64,000 nt of DNA, taken from Rhizophagus irregularis (taxonomy: Eukaryota; Glomeromycota; Glomeromycetes; Glomerales; Glomeraceae). The stretch lies in NCBI RefSeq assembly GCF_026210795.1, contig NC_089438.1:3183501-3247500 (forward strand). The letters run 5' to 3'. The notes below the pieces were generated by a model. It had not been told where the DNA came from. It worked only from the letters and a program-made list of their open reading frames with translations, and made no database searches. The position numbers were made by a program, and so were the translations under genes. Shown here piece after piece: positions 12,721 to 25,294 of the stretch (its first letter is position 1; every line of letters starts with the position of its first letter).

Positions 12721-13648
12721 ACTATTTTTCTTTTTCTTTTAGATCCACAAGATAAACATCTCATTACAATAACGAAAAATTTGATTGCGTTCACTAACAT
12801 ATATATCTCGCTCATAATATCAGTGAAAATTTATATGTTAATAAAAATACCTACAATGTAATTGATTACGTAATCTCTGTATAACTTGCGCATTACTCAA
12901 TACAGCACATAATTGCATTACTTGAATGTGATTAAATTTGATTTTTTGTTTATGAACCCAATGGCTAATACTAGACTAACAATATATTGAATTTTTGTCT
13001 CCGAAAATGTCATGATCCCAAAAAACTAAGACATTAGAACGTGAATTAGAATGGAGTATGATATAGAAAAAAAGCTTTTCCGATTTAACCTATCCAATTT
13101 TGTATGTGTTATGACACAGGAGTCGGTTTCGCAAATTCAGTTCGGTCAGACTCGTTTCGGTTCGTGAAACCGAAACCGAGTCGTCCCCATCCATAGCAGT
13201 AAGTACAAAATTTTTTTAACCGCTAGTTTCCATTTCAACTAGACTTTAAATGATGAAGAAATTTTATCAAAAGTAAGATCTAAAATTACTGAAATTCTCT
13301 TTAAAGTATTACGAAATCAGAATTGAGAAAACTATTTAACAATCATGGCATCATACATAGAAACGACAGTTGATAATTAAAGTAAAAGGCGTTGCACATG
13401 TACTTTTTTATTTTATTTTATTTTCTTTTATAATTAATTGCTTTCATCAATTTTTTTAAGACCTGTATCTGACTACTCATTTTGGGCGAGTAATCATATT
13501 GACTTATTGATAATAACTAAAATAATAATTTAACAATTTATTATTGTTAACAGAAAAAATAATAACAGATAATATGAATAAGGATAGTTTCATGCATATT
13601 AATTATAAGTATAAATTACTATGTAATAATGTCTATTTAAAATATACA
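12721..13648. other. Intergenic with a possible orphan transposon end
   Basis: No gene. At about 13130-13200 there is a self-complementary GGTTTCG/CGAAACC cluster ending in CCCCATCCATA. It looks like the terminus of a hAT-like element, but I found no matching opposite end. Confidence 0.4.
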
Positions 13649-13656
13649 GCACAGTA

Positions 13657-14013
13657 TAGGGATGGGAATCGATTATCGAATCTTTGTAGATTCGATTTTT
13701 TGTTCCTTAAAAGATAAGCTTTGATAATTAATTCCATGATCAGTAAATATATAAATTCTGAATTAAAATTGTAAAATCTACTAAGAAATAATATATCGTT
13801 ACTAATACCCAGCTGTAAATTCTATAACATCATTGCCGATCATTTGCCGATCATTTCATCATTTTGAAGGCTCAATTTTTCTTTTTTGAAAATATTTTAA
13901 ATCATGCACTTTAATTTTGGATGCAATGCTAAATTAATTTTTTTGCTTAATTTCAATTTTTTTCTTCAACAAATGAGATTCGATTTTGACTCGATTATCG
14001 ATTCCAATCCCTA
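13657..14013. mobile_element. Non-autonomous hAT-like TIR element (357 bp)
   Basis: The left end TAGGGATGGGAATCGATTAT at 13657 is matched in inverted orientation by the right end finishing ATTCCAATCCCTA at 14013 (inverted arms of about 24 bp, a few mismatches). A perfect 8-bp direct repeat GCACAGTA flanks it (13649-13656 and 14014-14021). The 8-bp duplication and TAGGG terminus point to the hAT superfamily. No coding capacity. Confidence 0.88.
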
Positions 14014-14021
14014 GCACAGTA

Positions 14022-14912
14022 GCAGTTATTTCATTTTTTTTTTTCATTAACGATACTGCTCGAACGCACCTTATCACGTGATTTATTTTTAAAATTTGAT
14101 TGGCCAATTATTTATCAAATAAACAAACACATACGACCAAAAAGAAAAAATATTTTTTTTTAACTTTGTTAATAGTCTGATCATAAAAAATACATAAACA
14201 GGGCTAAAGACCCATGAAATTTAATTTTGAATCATTACCGTCAAGATAGATTTTTATTAAGTGTGGTCAAATGACTTTATTTTCTTTATTTTATGAAACG
14301 TATGTGAAATCAAAATCTGGTGAATTTGCTAATAATAACTAATACTAACTTGGTTTGAAGATTGAGTAAAGTTTGTGTTTCATACTTTATTTTATAAAAA
14401 TGTTCGCATCTACAGGACGGGTGAGTGGCCTTAACCTTAATTATGTTTTTATAATTACGCGAAATAATTAATAAATAAAGAGTCACGGGAACATTTGATA
14501 AAATAAAAATAAAAATAAAATAAATGGAAACGTTATTAATATTTATTAATATAACTTACAAGATGAGCTTTACAAAGATGTCCGTTGCTCAAAAATTGAG
14601 ATTGGCTCATTTAGTCACACTTGTGTACCCACCCCGGACTTAACAAATAAAAATAAATTAATCGCCTCAAATTCTAATCTGAGCGATAACAAATCACTAT
14701 AATTTTAATTCCTCAAGAGATTTTCTCATTTTTTATTTTATTAACAATTTTATGTAAATCTTCGATTTTTTTTTAATATTACATTGTCAATTAAGTTATT
14801 AATCGCTTTTTTTCAATAAATTCACCTATAAATATTTCACTCGTTCAATTACCAAATTTTCTAATTACCATATTATTCGAATTTATGTTTTATTTATTAA
14901 TAAATGAAAAAT
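14022..14912. other. Intergenic, no gene recognised
   Basis: AT-rich DNA without a supported reading frame. Confidence 0.5.
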
Positions 14913-15245
14913 AATATCCAATGATTACTCGAGAATAAATCATGCTGATCAGCGTTTAGAATTTGCATAAATTACAAGCTTTTACATTTGAATCGGATGT
15001 TGGTGCATTTTTCTGAATGAAATGTTGGAAGTACAAATGCACGTTATCGTGCTACATACATTTTGATTGATATAGAATTAATATTTCCTTGTAATAAAAA
15101 AAATATGGAAGGAAGTTCAAGTTAGGTAAATTAATATTTTAAGCAATATTAAAATTAATTGCAAATCGTGAAAACTTATTTTATATAATATAGAGTGGAA
15201 ATTATTTTATCAATACTTCTAGCTACTAGTAACTTGTAACTTAGA
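14913..15245 (+). repeat. Decayed duplicate of the TPR gene's 5' region and first exons
   Basis: The segment mirrors about 15415-15725: both contain AATATCCAATGA, CTGATCAGC, ATGGAAGGAAGTTCAAGT, an intron-like stretch and the start of exon 2 (AGAGT(G/A)GAAATT). In this copy the first exon reads ATGGAAGGAAGTTCAAGTTAG, so the codon that is CAG in the active copy is a TAG stop. It is a partial 5' duplication about 500 bp upstream of the gene start. Confidence 0.75.
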
Positions 15246-15583
15246 AAAATTAGAGGAACGATAAATAAAGTTTACAATATCCTAGTTAGCATAAATAGTA
15301 AAGTTAATATAGATTATAGAATTTACATTCTTGGTATTTACAAATTGTATGTCTGCGGGAAAAGAATTTTTTTTTTCTCTAGCAAATAAAGTACTAAAAA
15401 AAGAGAAAGAAAAGAATATCCAATGAAATCGCACTGATCAGCACTTAGAATTTACGCCCAAATTTTCATTAAATAGTAGTACACTAGTACACTCTTGAAT
15501 GAGTACAAATTCATTACATACATTTTTACTTAATTCTGTCGATATAATAAAATTTTTTATTACTTCTTTTTGTAATAAAAAAT

Positions 15584-18500
15584 ATGGAAGGAAGTTCAAG
15601 TCAGGTAAATTATTTTTTAAACAATATAAAATTTAATTAATTGAGTGCATATCATTAAAACTAACTTTATATAATAACAGAGTAGAAATTCATCTACCAA
15701 TACTGCTTCTGGTAGCTTAGAAAATAACGACCCTGTTTCATATAAAACGATTCTGTATGAAAATATGTCCAACAATCGTATCCTTCTTAAATTAGAAGAG
15801 GATGGATTCATTACTCCAGATGACAAAGTAGAAGAATTTTTAAAAAATCTAACTAAATCAAGTTATTTGTATGCACTTAAATTACTTTTTGAGAATTTAC
15901 AAAATGAGTTTTCGTCACAAGTTTTAGAAAATTCATTAGAAGCTTTAGTTGATACTTCTTTTAGGCATTATTCAAAAGAAAGTGTAGCTAGATTGGAATT
16001 ACATTTAAGAATTTTGGTTACTGTTTTAGAACGGATATGTTTTTCACCAATAGTACTTAGTAAAGAACTTCGAGATAAAGTTTATAATTCTTTGGCAAAA
16101 TTTGCAGAAATTCATCGTAAAACAACTCAGGTTATCGAAATAGGTCTTGATAATAATTTTAGATCACGTTTTAATCAATTCAATCAACAAAATAATTATC
16201 AAATTGCGATTAAAAAGCGTAATTATAATATTGATTTTTTATTAATCCATTTACGAGATACTCTTCATAGTTTACGTGATGATGAAACTTGGTTTCAAGA
16301 AATTATACGAAGAATTAGAGACTTGCTTAAGACTGCATTGAATATTACACCAGGAATTCTGACAATAGCGGGAGTCAATCTTCCAAATGATTGTTCAATC
16401 TTATCAATACTTACTCAAATACGTCAAAGTTTAAGTTTTAAATATCCAGTAGCATCTTATTATATAGATTGGAGAATTATGTTAATAATTCAACACAATC
16501 TTTTCATTTGGTCTGGAAGTTCTGAAAAAATTATAAGTAAAAAATTTGGAGAGTTGGTATTAATGGAATATATTTAGAGTTTTTTGGAAAGAGAATGGTT
16601 GATTCTATGGACAAATCTATTTTAGATTCTCAAACAAAATTTGATGAAGTATCAAATAAAGTCGCTAAAGCTTTGAAAAATGCTGGAGGTTTTCTAAATG
16701 AACTTGCTAGAAATGAACCTATAGCATTACCACATACTTTGTGGTTTGGAATATTAGATCTTGTACAAAATCTTATCCAAAGATCATCTCGAATAGCAAC
16801 ATATGGTCTTTGTTATTATTTAGCAATTGAATCACTTAATAAAGCACCAAGCAGTTTTATTCAGTTTAAATCTATTGAATTATTATTACATTTATATAAT
16901 ATTGATAATAAAATGTTTTCAATGATTGAAATTGATTTTGATCAATACATGCAAAAATTAAGTGAAAATAATTTAGAAGGTTCTTTAGAAAATTTTCAAA
17001 ATTTATTAACTTTTGTTAAAGAGAAATATCTTGAAGATTTAAAAATTCTAAGTAATAATACTGGAAAAGAAAAAGAGGGAAAAGGAAAAAACTCAAATCA
17101 AAATTCATATTTAAAGAAAGAACAAATATCAAATTCTAACATTTTAGATGTTATAGCAGATGAAATTACTTGTCCAATTAGTAGTGAACCAACAGATCAA
17201 TTATGTGTTTTAAAATGCCAACATATGTTAGCATTAAGCAATTTAAAAAAATTAAAGCAAAAAATATGTCCTAATTGTCGGGAAAAAATTGAAGATAACG
17301 ATATTAGATATTTACCACAAAATTCAATTTATAAAAATTTATATACAAAATTTTTTGAATCTGGACATATTTTACCTTCAATTGAATTGGAAAATTCTGA
17401 TCAATTATATGATAGTGATGATTCAGATAATCCGGAAGTTGAACTCATATTAACTAAAAAAAAGAAATTTATGAATTCAATTGTTAAATTAAATTCAAAA
17501 ATATTATCCCCAATACTTTCAAGAATTACAAAAAAACAACATCCAACATATCAAAATATTATAAAAGAAATAAATGAAAAAAATTATGAAAAAGCTGAAT
17601 CTTTATGCAAAGAATTTATAAATTTTTTTCCTAAAAGTTATTCTTTAAGATGTATTTTATCGTATATTTATAGATGTCTTAACAATTACGAACAAGCACA
17701 CTTATTTTTAAAAGAAGCTATTGATTTAAATCCCAAAAGACCAGTTGCTTATTTTATTTGTGGAGAAATATTTTTTAGACAAAATAAATATGATGAAGCA
17801 ATAGATAATCTAAAAAAATCATTGAAATATAAATCAAAAATAAATAACTTATATATATTACTCGGAAATAGTTATTTATTAATTAATTATAATGGAGATA
17901 TAGAAAATTATAATATTGCATTAAAAAATGATCCAAATAATTATTTATGCCTTAAAAATTGTGCATACAGTTATGAAAAAGAAGGAGATTATTTAAATAC
18001 TTTAAATTTATTAGATAAGTTATTAAATATCAATAAGGAGGATTTTTTGGTTTTATGTTATTATGGAGAAATTTTATATAATATGACACAATATAAAAAA
18101 GCTATATCATACTTTACAAAAGCTTATATTATAGATCCAGAAAACATTCATAACTTGAATAGGAGAGCTATTACATACTATATTATTGGGGAATATGATA
18201 AAGTACTATCAGATCTTGATAAAATCATACAATTAGATCCATTAAATAGTTCAGCATATTATCTTAAATGTTTAACATATTATACAAAGAATGATAATAA
18301 CAATGCTAAAGTATCATTTAAAAAGTGTGCAGAATTATTGATTTCTGATAATATTTTAGCGAAGATTCAGTTATTTCACCTAGAATACTTACTAAATAAA
18401 AATAGTTCTAAAGATTTGAACAATATTTTAACAAAATTTCTCAATAGTTATAATATTTATGAAAATAATTTACTACATTTTATTGAATGCAAAATTTATA

Positions 18501-19507
18501 TTGAATTAAAAGAGTATAGTAAAGCAAACCCAGTTTTAAATTATAATGGATTTGCATTTATTGGTTATTTTATACAAGATTATCCAGATTTTTGGTCATA
18601 TTTATATGAAGTTTGTGAAATTAACAAAAATGATTTTACCAAATTTGGAATTGTCGATGAATTTAGTAAATATATGTATAAAAGTAAGAAAATATTCAAA
18701 TCATTTATTATCTTCTAGTTAAGTTAATGATAATTAATATCTTAAACTCATTAGAGCATGAAGTATATTTTGTTTCAAATCTTACAAATTTGAATAATGA
18801 ACTTTGTCAATTTCAAGAAAGTGATATAAGCAGGTAAAGTCTACTCATAATAATAATTTAATTCAAATTGTCAATTAATCATAATTTTAAAATTAAAGTT
18901 TATCAGGGCTGGTAATGTCTTCTAAAAATGAAAATCTTCATTTGAAACTGCCTATACTAGATTATTATTATTTTAATAATTATCTCGTTTGTAAAATGAA
19001 TCTTAAAAAAATATTATCTAAGGATTGCTTTATAAAATTTATACCCAATAGCGTAAGTTAATTAATTAAAACCTCTATTATTTGATTTAATTTTAAATTA
19101 ATATTAACTTAACTATAGAATTATCGAGAAGATTATATTTTAAAACATAAAGATGTATCCAAACTTGAGGGGTTAGGTTGGATAGAATATCAGACTTCAA
19201 TAAAAATTTTTCAACTTTCAATTGAAATAAATTCCATTGAAATGGTATGTTCCTATTTACTTATTCGATTAATTTCCTTTCAAAATATAATCTTATTTAT
19301 TGATTCATATAGCAAATAGAATATATTCGATTTGGATATAATGGAAACACAATAACTCACTTTCCTAACATGAGCTTAATGGGTTATTTGTTACCAGATT
19401 ATCACAAATTTTTCTCAAATGTTCCGGAAACATTCAAAGACAAGTATTTTTCAAGAAATAAAATGGAAAATTTACTTGATTTAAAAGATATCCTTAACAG
19501 CTTATAA
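15584..19507 (+). CDS. RING-like and TPR-repeat protein, frame possibly damaged
   Basis: Exons: 15584-15604 (7 codons), 15681-16556, 16592-18683, 18755-18833, 18899-19052, 19119-19244, 19313-19507; this totals 1180 residues. The N-terminal 490 residues are helical and unrecognised. A degenerate RING/U-box-like segment follows at about 493-528 (CPIS...CVLKCQHM...CPNC; several zinc ligands are missing). Tandem TPR-like helices occupy about 610-930, e.g. AYFICGEIFFRQNKYDEAI. A conserved-looking C-terminal domain contains LEGLGWIEY. Such proteins are an expanded family in Rhizophagus-like genomes; a role in ubiquitin-dependent turnover is inference. Problems: exon 2 joins exon 3 only by a 35-nt intron (16557-16591); unspliced, the segment has an in-frame TAG at 16575 and then a frameshift. 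The TAA at 19505-19507 is followed by 46 further in-frame coding-like codons. Either a working gene with changed ends or a young pseudogene. Confidence 0.75.
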
Positions 19508-19645
19508 GATGAAGAACTTCCTCCACCTTATGATAATTTTTTATCAATAAAAACAACTACCAATAAAACCACAACTGAAACTAAACCTTCACTTATAATT
19601 TCTACATCATCTTCACAACAAGATTATAATTATTTGCTTTCTTAA
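19508..19645 (+). other. In-frame coding-like extension after the TPR gene stop
   Basis: Directly after TAA at 19505-19507 the same frame stays open for 46 sense codons to TAA at 19643-19645. It reads DEELPPPYDNFLSIK and then a Thr/Ser-rich tail. PPPY is a PPxY motif, the ligand of WW domains such as those in Nedd4/Rsp5 ubiquitin ligases. It looks like the former C-terminus, cut off by a nonsense change, or reached only by readthrough. Confidence 0.55.
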
Positions 19646-20284
19646 TATTGCCATTTTTGTTTTATTCAACATACTTTGAAAATTTTTTATATACTAAATA
19701 AAAAGAAAATCGTTCTTTTATTTTTTAAATCAAAAGTTAATATATAAATAGATTTTTTCTCCAAAAAATTTTGCAATTATTCATTCTTTTTTTTTCTTGT
19801 TTGACAGTTTAATATCAGAAACGTCAGAATTTATTTTTTTCAAAGAAAATATTTTCATTTTTTTTTAGATGAAAATTTTTTTATTTTTATTAATATATAC
19901 ACGCGTTTCTTTATTAGATATTTTATAAGAATATAAAATATCAATCATTATACAAGAAACATTTAGACAGTTATACAGTAGAAAACTCTGCAGATATCAA
20001 ATATTTCTACAACATACATTTTGAATATTTCTAAAATTTTTTGTGCTATACTGATTTCAAAGTTTAATCTGGGAGGTCGTGTCCGTATTCATTTTTCTTA
20101 GTTCCTTTGTGTGAACTTGCAAAACATCTTCAAAATCCAGTTCTCTTTTCTTTCATATTCCTTCTTGCCCATATACAAAGATTTGAACAATTCTCAGTAT
20201 TATTTATTTTGTTGATATCTTCCTTGTATCCTTCACCATTTTCTTCATTCATGGTATCATATTTTTAATGTACACATTATTTAA
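19646..20284. other. Intergenic, nothing recognised
   Basis: AT-rich DNA between the TPR gene and the minus-strand kinase relic. It may hold decayed downstream parts of that relic, but I could not read any. Confidence 0.45.
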
Positions 20285-20592
20285 ATGTTACTTGTACATA
20301 CAGTATACTCAATAAGTGTACCTTTAACATTTTTTCTTTTCCCTTTTATCATTATGACAAGACAATATTGTCGGAATGGTTGATATCCACTTGAAATTTG
20401 CCATATAAGGATTTCAAAACTAAGATTTTTTTATTGTGACTTTTACTTTGGTTATTAATTGAAACAATATATATGGTAATACAACCATTTTTGTGACGTG
20501 TTACTTGATTCTTTAGAATTGCTTGTGTTATCCGATTCTTCAGAATTATTTTCGACAAACAAAAGTCTGATAACTTGAGTTTTTTTTTATGG
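20285..20592 (-). pseudogene. Relic of a protein kinase C-lobe
   Basis: On the minus strand, scattered over two or more frames, are KLKLSDFCLSK (DFG changed to DFC), NNSEES, then IWQISSGYQPFRQYCLV, followed by IMIKGKRKNVKGT. The kinase-Sel1 pseudogene at 58.4 kb has the same blocks in the same order (IKLSDFGLSKNNSEESS, MWQISSGRQPFRQFCL, IKIKEGKREKIVDGT). Frameshifts, the lost DFG glycine and the missing N-lobe make it non-functional. Confidence 0.75.
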
Positions 20593-22346
20593 AAAGTAGT
20601 ATGGAGAGAGTTTTCTTATAGAGAAAGTAATAAGGGAGTGTTTTTTTAGAGAAAGTTGAGGGTATATACTGTACATAGTATATTTGTAAAAGGAACTATA
20701 AAAGTAACATTTGGTTTACCTGTTGGCTTTGATTTCTCCTTCGTTGATAACCATACTTCGAAATAAATTAACCATTTGTGGAGGATCTTGAAATTACCAT
20801 CCTCATCTGTATTACGAGGGTATTGATTTTGAAAAGTGATAAAATCATCATCCTCTATACCGTAAGTATAATTAATGAATATCTCTCAATATACCTTGCA
20901 TTGTAGATGTAATAATGCTCAAAAATATTCTACTGTTCTTAAGAATAATTCATACAATTATTGTAGATATTCTTTATCAATTCTAAATTATATTTTTTAA
21001 TTGCAAATGTTAATAATTCAACACCATATTTCAATTTTCAAAAGACTCAACTTATTACCTGCTAAACTTAGAACCACCCATTTAATTTAAAACTATCATG
21101 AATTGGTAAAGGTAAAGTAATTTCTATGGCAATGTCATCAATGATCGTTAATATAATAATATTATTGTCATCAATTAATTTCGCTTCAGGTAAACATCCT
21201 TTTCCGAAATTATGCTTACCAATTCATACGTATTGCTATGATCGAGTTGAGAACTTAGTTCTCTAGAAATGCAAAAGGGCCAGATTGATTTGTCGAGAGA
21301 ATCTTGTGCGTTCTCTTTTTCTGGTAGAGTGCGCCCACAATGTATTAAGAACTCTCTTTGCCACTCGACCGGATGTAGAACTCAGGTTCTTGATTTTGAA
21401 AAGGAAGCGCACATACTCTCCAAAGATAACACTACAAATTGAACTCCATTTGTTACTATAATCGATTTTCTTAAAAGCTTGCAATACAATTTTATAGTCT
21501 TAATTTATTATGATTTAAATTTATCCTCATATTTAATACATTTTCCATGATAATGCGTATAATATATCTTTGTATGGATTAAATAAAGTATTTGAACGTA
21601 TCCTTGGTTTTGTTAACGTCATCACATTCATCAGAATTTTAAATATATAATCTAATTTTATCATTTTTATTATTTAATTTTTCACAATTTTCTAACGATA
21701 ATTTTTTCTTCAAATTTAATCTTTAAAAAATCATCTTTTAGATTCTAAATGCGTATTTAGTTGTAATTTGAAATTTGAATATTATTCGGAAGAATTTCGG
21801 ATCGATATTCTTTTGACTTTTGATAGATGATAGTTTCATAAAATCGTTACAGTGATATTGATATGATAATTCAGATAAATTTGGAAATTATCAAATTTTG
21901 ATAACTATGATAGTTAACGAAATATCTAAAAAAATGCCACGTTACACAAGTTTGATTTTCATCAAAAGTATTTAAACTGTTATATTTGCGTCAATATTGC
22001 TTTATTTTTCATGATTTTTCTATCAAAATATTTTTCTACATAAGATGCATCCAATTAGTTATTGATTTTTAAATTTGGAAAATATATTGCACAGTAATTA
22101 CTTTATACTATAATATTTGACTAATATTAATTTATTTTATATTTCCCTTAATCCATCCATATAGAACGCTCTAAAAAATAATAGTCCCCCAGAAGCCAAA
22201 TCCTTCATACAGTTATTGTAAAAATTTCTCGCGTACCATTACGTATAACAGATAATAATTCATGTGATCATAGATCCACGTGATGATCGCTGCGGCTCTT
22301 TCCGGTTAAATTTTTCCCGAATATTATGTACCACAACAATCACCTC
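20593..22346. other. Intergenic with two short minus-strand coding-like stretches
   Basis: On the minus strand, 20724-20861 reads as an exon-like piece bounded by a TATAG acceptor and a GTAAAC donor (FITFQNQYPRNTDEDGNFK). About 21075-21205 reads LPEAKLIDDNNIIILT onward. Neither is recognised and no continuous gene can be built; they may be more of the decayed material next to the kinase relic. The rest is AT-rich with no features. Confidence 0.35.
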
Positions 22347-22439
22347 ATCAACTATGGCAAGCCGAGCTGGACTAAACTATCAGGCATTGGGCGGGTGAAA
22401 AATCAAGCATGGATTGACAAAATGTTACACCGTGCCTGA

Positions 22440-22880
22440 CATTTTACCTGTTCATGCTTGATATTCATCTGTCCGTGCTTGATATTTATCTGTACGTGTT
22501 TGATATTTTTATCTGTTCATGCTTGATGTTTATCTATCACGTGCTTGATATTTTTATCTGTTCATGCTTGATGTTTATCTGTTCATGCTTGATGTTTATC
22601 TGTACGTGCTTGATGTTTTATCTGTACGTGCTTGATGTTTTATCTGTACCGTGCTTGATGTTTATCTGTACGTGCTTGATATTTATCTGTACGTGCTTGA
22701 TATTTATCTGTACGTGCTTGATGGTTTTATCTGTACGTGCTTGATGGTTTTATCCGACCATGCTTGACATTTTTATCCGTCCGTGCTTTATATTTTTATC
22801 CATCTGTGCTTGATATTTTTGTCCGTCTGTGCTTGATGTTTTTGTCCAACTGTGTTTGATTTAATCCAACTATACTCGAT
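22440..22880. repeat. 21-22-bp tandem satellite, left arm
   Basis: About 20 units of the type CGTGCTTGATATTTATCTGTA, degenerating inward. The reverse complement occupies about 26340-26750 in the right arm. A spurious open frame of repeated LDIFICSC-like residues runs through it. Confidence 0.9.
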
Positions 22881-23039
22881 AATTTTATCTTTGTCAAAAA
22901 TTAGTTTCTTTGTCAGCACAGGGTTGATATTTTGTTGGTCACATGTTTTTAAGTTTAGCGTAGTTTTAAAAAAAATTTTTTTTTTATTGGCTTTTTTTTA
23001 TAAACAAATTTTGTAGAGAATTTTTATTTTTAATATAGG

Positions 23040-24045
23040 CAAAGGCTTTGTTTGGTAGAATTTCTTTGGGAATTTTTAATAAGATTTTTTTTGATAAAAA
23101 ATTTCGTTAGAAAATTTTTTTCATTGATAGGGACATTTCTGAGTTTTTTTTTTTTGATGATAATTTCGTTAAAAACTTTTATTTGATAGAAATTTTATTG
23201 GAGAATTTTTTTTTAATAAGATTTTTTTTTTGACATATACTTAATTTGTTGGAACAATTTTTTTTAACAGGAGAGATTTTTTTTTTTGATAGAGAATTAA
23301 TTGAAAATTTTTTTTTTTTTGTAGAAAATTATTTGAAGAATTTTTTTAATAGGGAAGATTTTTTTTTTTGATAGATAATTTCGTTACTAGAAAATTTTTT
23401 TAACTAGTGAGATTTTTTTTGATAGAGAATTTCGTTAGAATTTTTTTTTAATAGGACTGAGGGAGTTTTCCTTGATAAAGAATTCTTTTGGAATTTTTTT
23501 TAATAGGTGAAAGTATTTTTGACGGAGAATTTTATTAGAGAATTTTTTTTTTTTTTTGATAGAAATTTTCAACATAGAATTTTCTTTTTAATAGGTAAGA
23601 TTTTTTTTTTTGATAGATCATTTCGTTAATAATTTTTTTAACAGGAGATTTTTTTTTTGATAGAAAATTTCGGTAAAGAATTTTTTTTTAGAATTTTTTT
23701 TTTAATAGGAGGGAAGTTTTTTTTTGATAGAAATTCTTTTGAGAACTTTTTTAAATAGGTAAGAATCTTTGAATTTTTTTTTAATAGGGAAAATGTATTT
23801 TTTGATGGAAGATTTTCGTTAGAAATTTTTCTTAATCAGGGATATTTTTTTTTGATTGAGAATTTCATTAGAGAATTGTTGGTTGAAAAGTTTTTTTATT
23901 TTTTTGATGGAGAATTTTGTTAGAAGTCTCAATAGAAAATTTTATTGAAAATAGTTTTTTTTTAATAAGGGTATTGAGAATTTTGGCTTGAAATTTTTTA
24001 TTTAATAAAGAATTTCATTAGGAATCTTTTTTTTTATAAAAAATT
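23040..24045. repeat. T-rich long-period tandem repeats, left arm
   Basis: Units of very roughly 50-60 bp built from GAATTTTTTTTTAATAGG, then GATTTTTTTTTGATAG, then AATTTCGTTA. Variation is mostly in T-run length. The right arm carries the complement (about 25295-26200). Confidence 0.8.
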
Positions 24046-24109
24046 GATTGAAAATTTATTGGAAATTTTTTATTAAATTTTACAATTTTAATAAATTTTT
24101 ACTCCTCTT

Positions 24110-24640
24110 CGTCATCCCATAACTTCTTTTAATCTTCCATCGCTCCTTTTCGTCTCCCATCACTCCTTTTCGTCTCCCATTGCTTCTTTTCGTCTCCCAT
24201 CACGCCTCTTCGTCTCCTATCACTCCTTTTCGTCTCCCATCACTCTTTTTTGTCTCCCATCGCTCCCTTTCGTCTCCTATCACTCCTCTTAATCTTCCCA
24301 TCACTTCTTTTCGTCTCCTATCACTCCTCTTAATCTTCCCATCACTTCTTTTCGTCTCCCATCACTCCTCTTAATCTTCCCATCACTTCTTTTCGTCTCC
24401 CATCACTCCTTTTTATCTCCCATCACTCCTCTTCGTCACCCATCACTCCTCTTCGTCTCCCATCACTTCTTTTCGTCTCCCATCACTCCTCTTCGTCTTT
24501 CATCACTTCCTTTTGTCTCCCATCACTCCTCTTAATCTTCCCATCACTTTTTTTTTATCTCCCATCACTCCTCTTTGTCTCCAATCACTTCTTTTCGTCT
24601 CCCATCACTCCTTTTCGTCTCTCATCATGTCCTATTTCTC
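24110..24640. repeat. 20-bp CT-rich minisatellite in the element centre
   Basis: About 25 units of the type CGTCTCCCATCACTCCTTTT with CTTAATCTTCCCATCACTTC variants. It is strongly strand-asymmetric (pyrimidines on the plus strand) and has no inverted partner in the element, so it belongs to the loop and not the arms. Confidence 0.9.
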
Positions 24641-25294
24641 CTTTTTGTTTCCTATCACTTCTCATTACTCTTTTATTCCCTTTCATCTTCTATTACTTTC
24701 CATTACTCCATTGTTATTTTATTTTTTTATTAGCATCTTTTTCCTTGATCATTGTAATTTACTTATCTTTTTTATTTCTTGTTATTGTTTCTTTTATTTG
24801 TACACTTCAATAAAAATAAATATGGTGATTTTTTTCTTTAAAATCGTAAATGTGACTTAAATTTTAATATTTGTAAATAAAATTTAATTAAATAAGATAT
24901 TTTGAATAAATATATTTGCAAAAAATTTTTTTTAAAAAATATCTTTTTAATAATAACCGATCAAAAATTAGATAGTACATATATATTTGAAAAAAATAAC
25001 CCAGGCGATGATCGCCCAGGCAATCCCAATTTTTATTTATATATTAAAAGTATTTAAAATAGTAGATTTTCAAAAATGTTTCCAATTAATGATAAAAAGA
25101 AGAAACACTTCAAACAAATTTCTGCTATATACTTTTCTTAAAGTTAACATTATTAACTTTTTAATTTATGTCGGCTCATGCGGAGCTTTACTAGTATATA
25201 AAATTTGCTTAATTTACTGCTATTAAGGATTCTATCATAGTTTTTTTTTAATTTTATCTTAATCTTATTAATGTAATTTAGTAATTTTTTAATT

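Noticed and set aside
13080-13200. GGTTTCG/CGAAACC cluster ending CCCCATCCATA as a full hAT-like element
   Set aside because: Only one end found; no inverted partner or target duplication nearby.
22454-22744. Open frame of 96 codons over the left-arm satellite
   Set aside because: It is a translation of the 21-22-bp tandem repeat (LDIFICSC-like residues again and again) with no independent coding signal.
22440-22880. Regular repeats that could suggest a CRISPR array
   Set aside because: Units follow each other with no spacers, the array is mirrored in an inverted arm, and the genome is eukaryotic.
24180-24860. Open frames rich in Ser, Pro, Ile and Thr
   Set aside because: By-products of the CT-rich 20-bp minisatellite and adjoining T-rich DNA.
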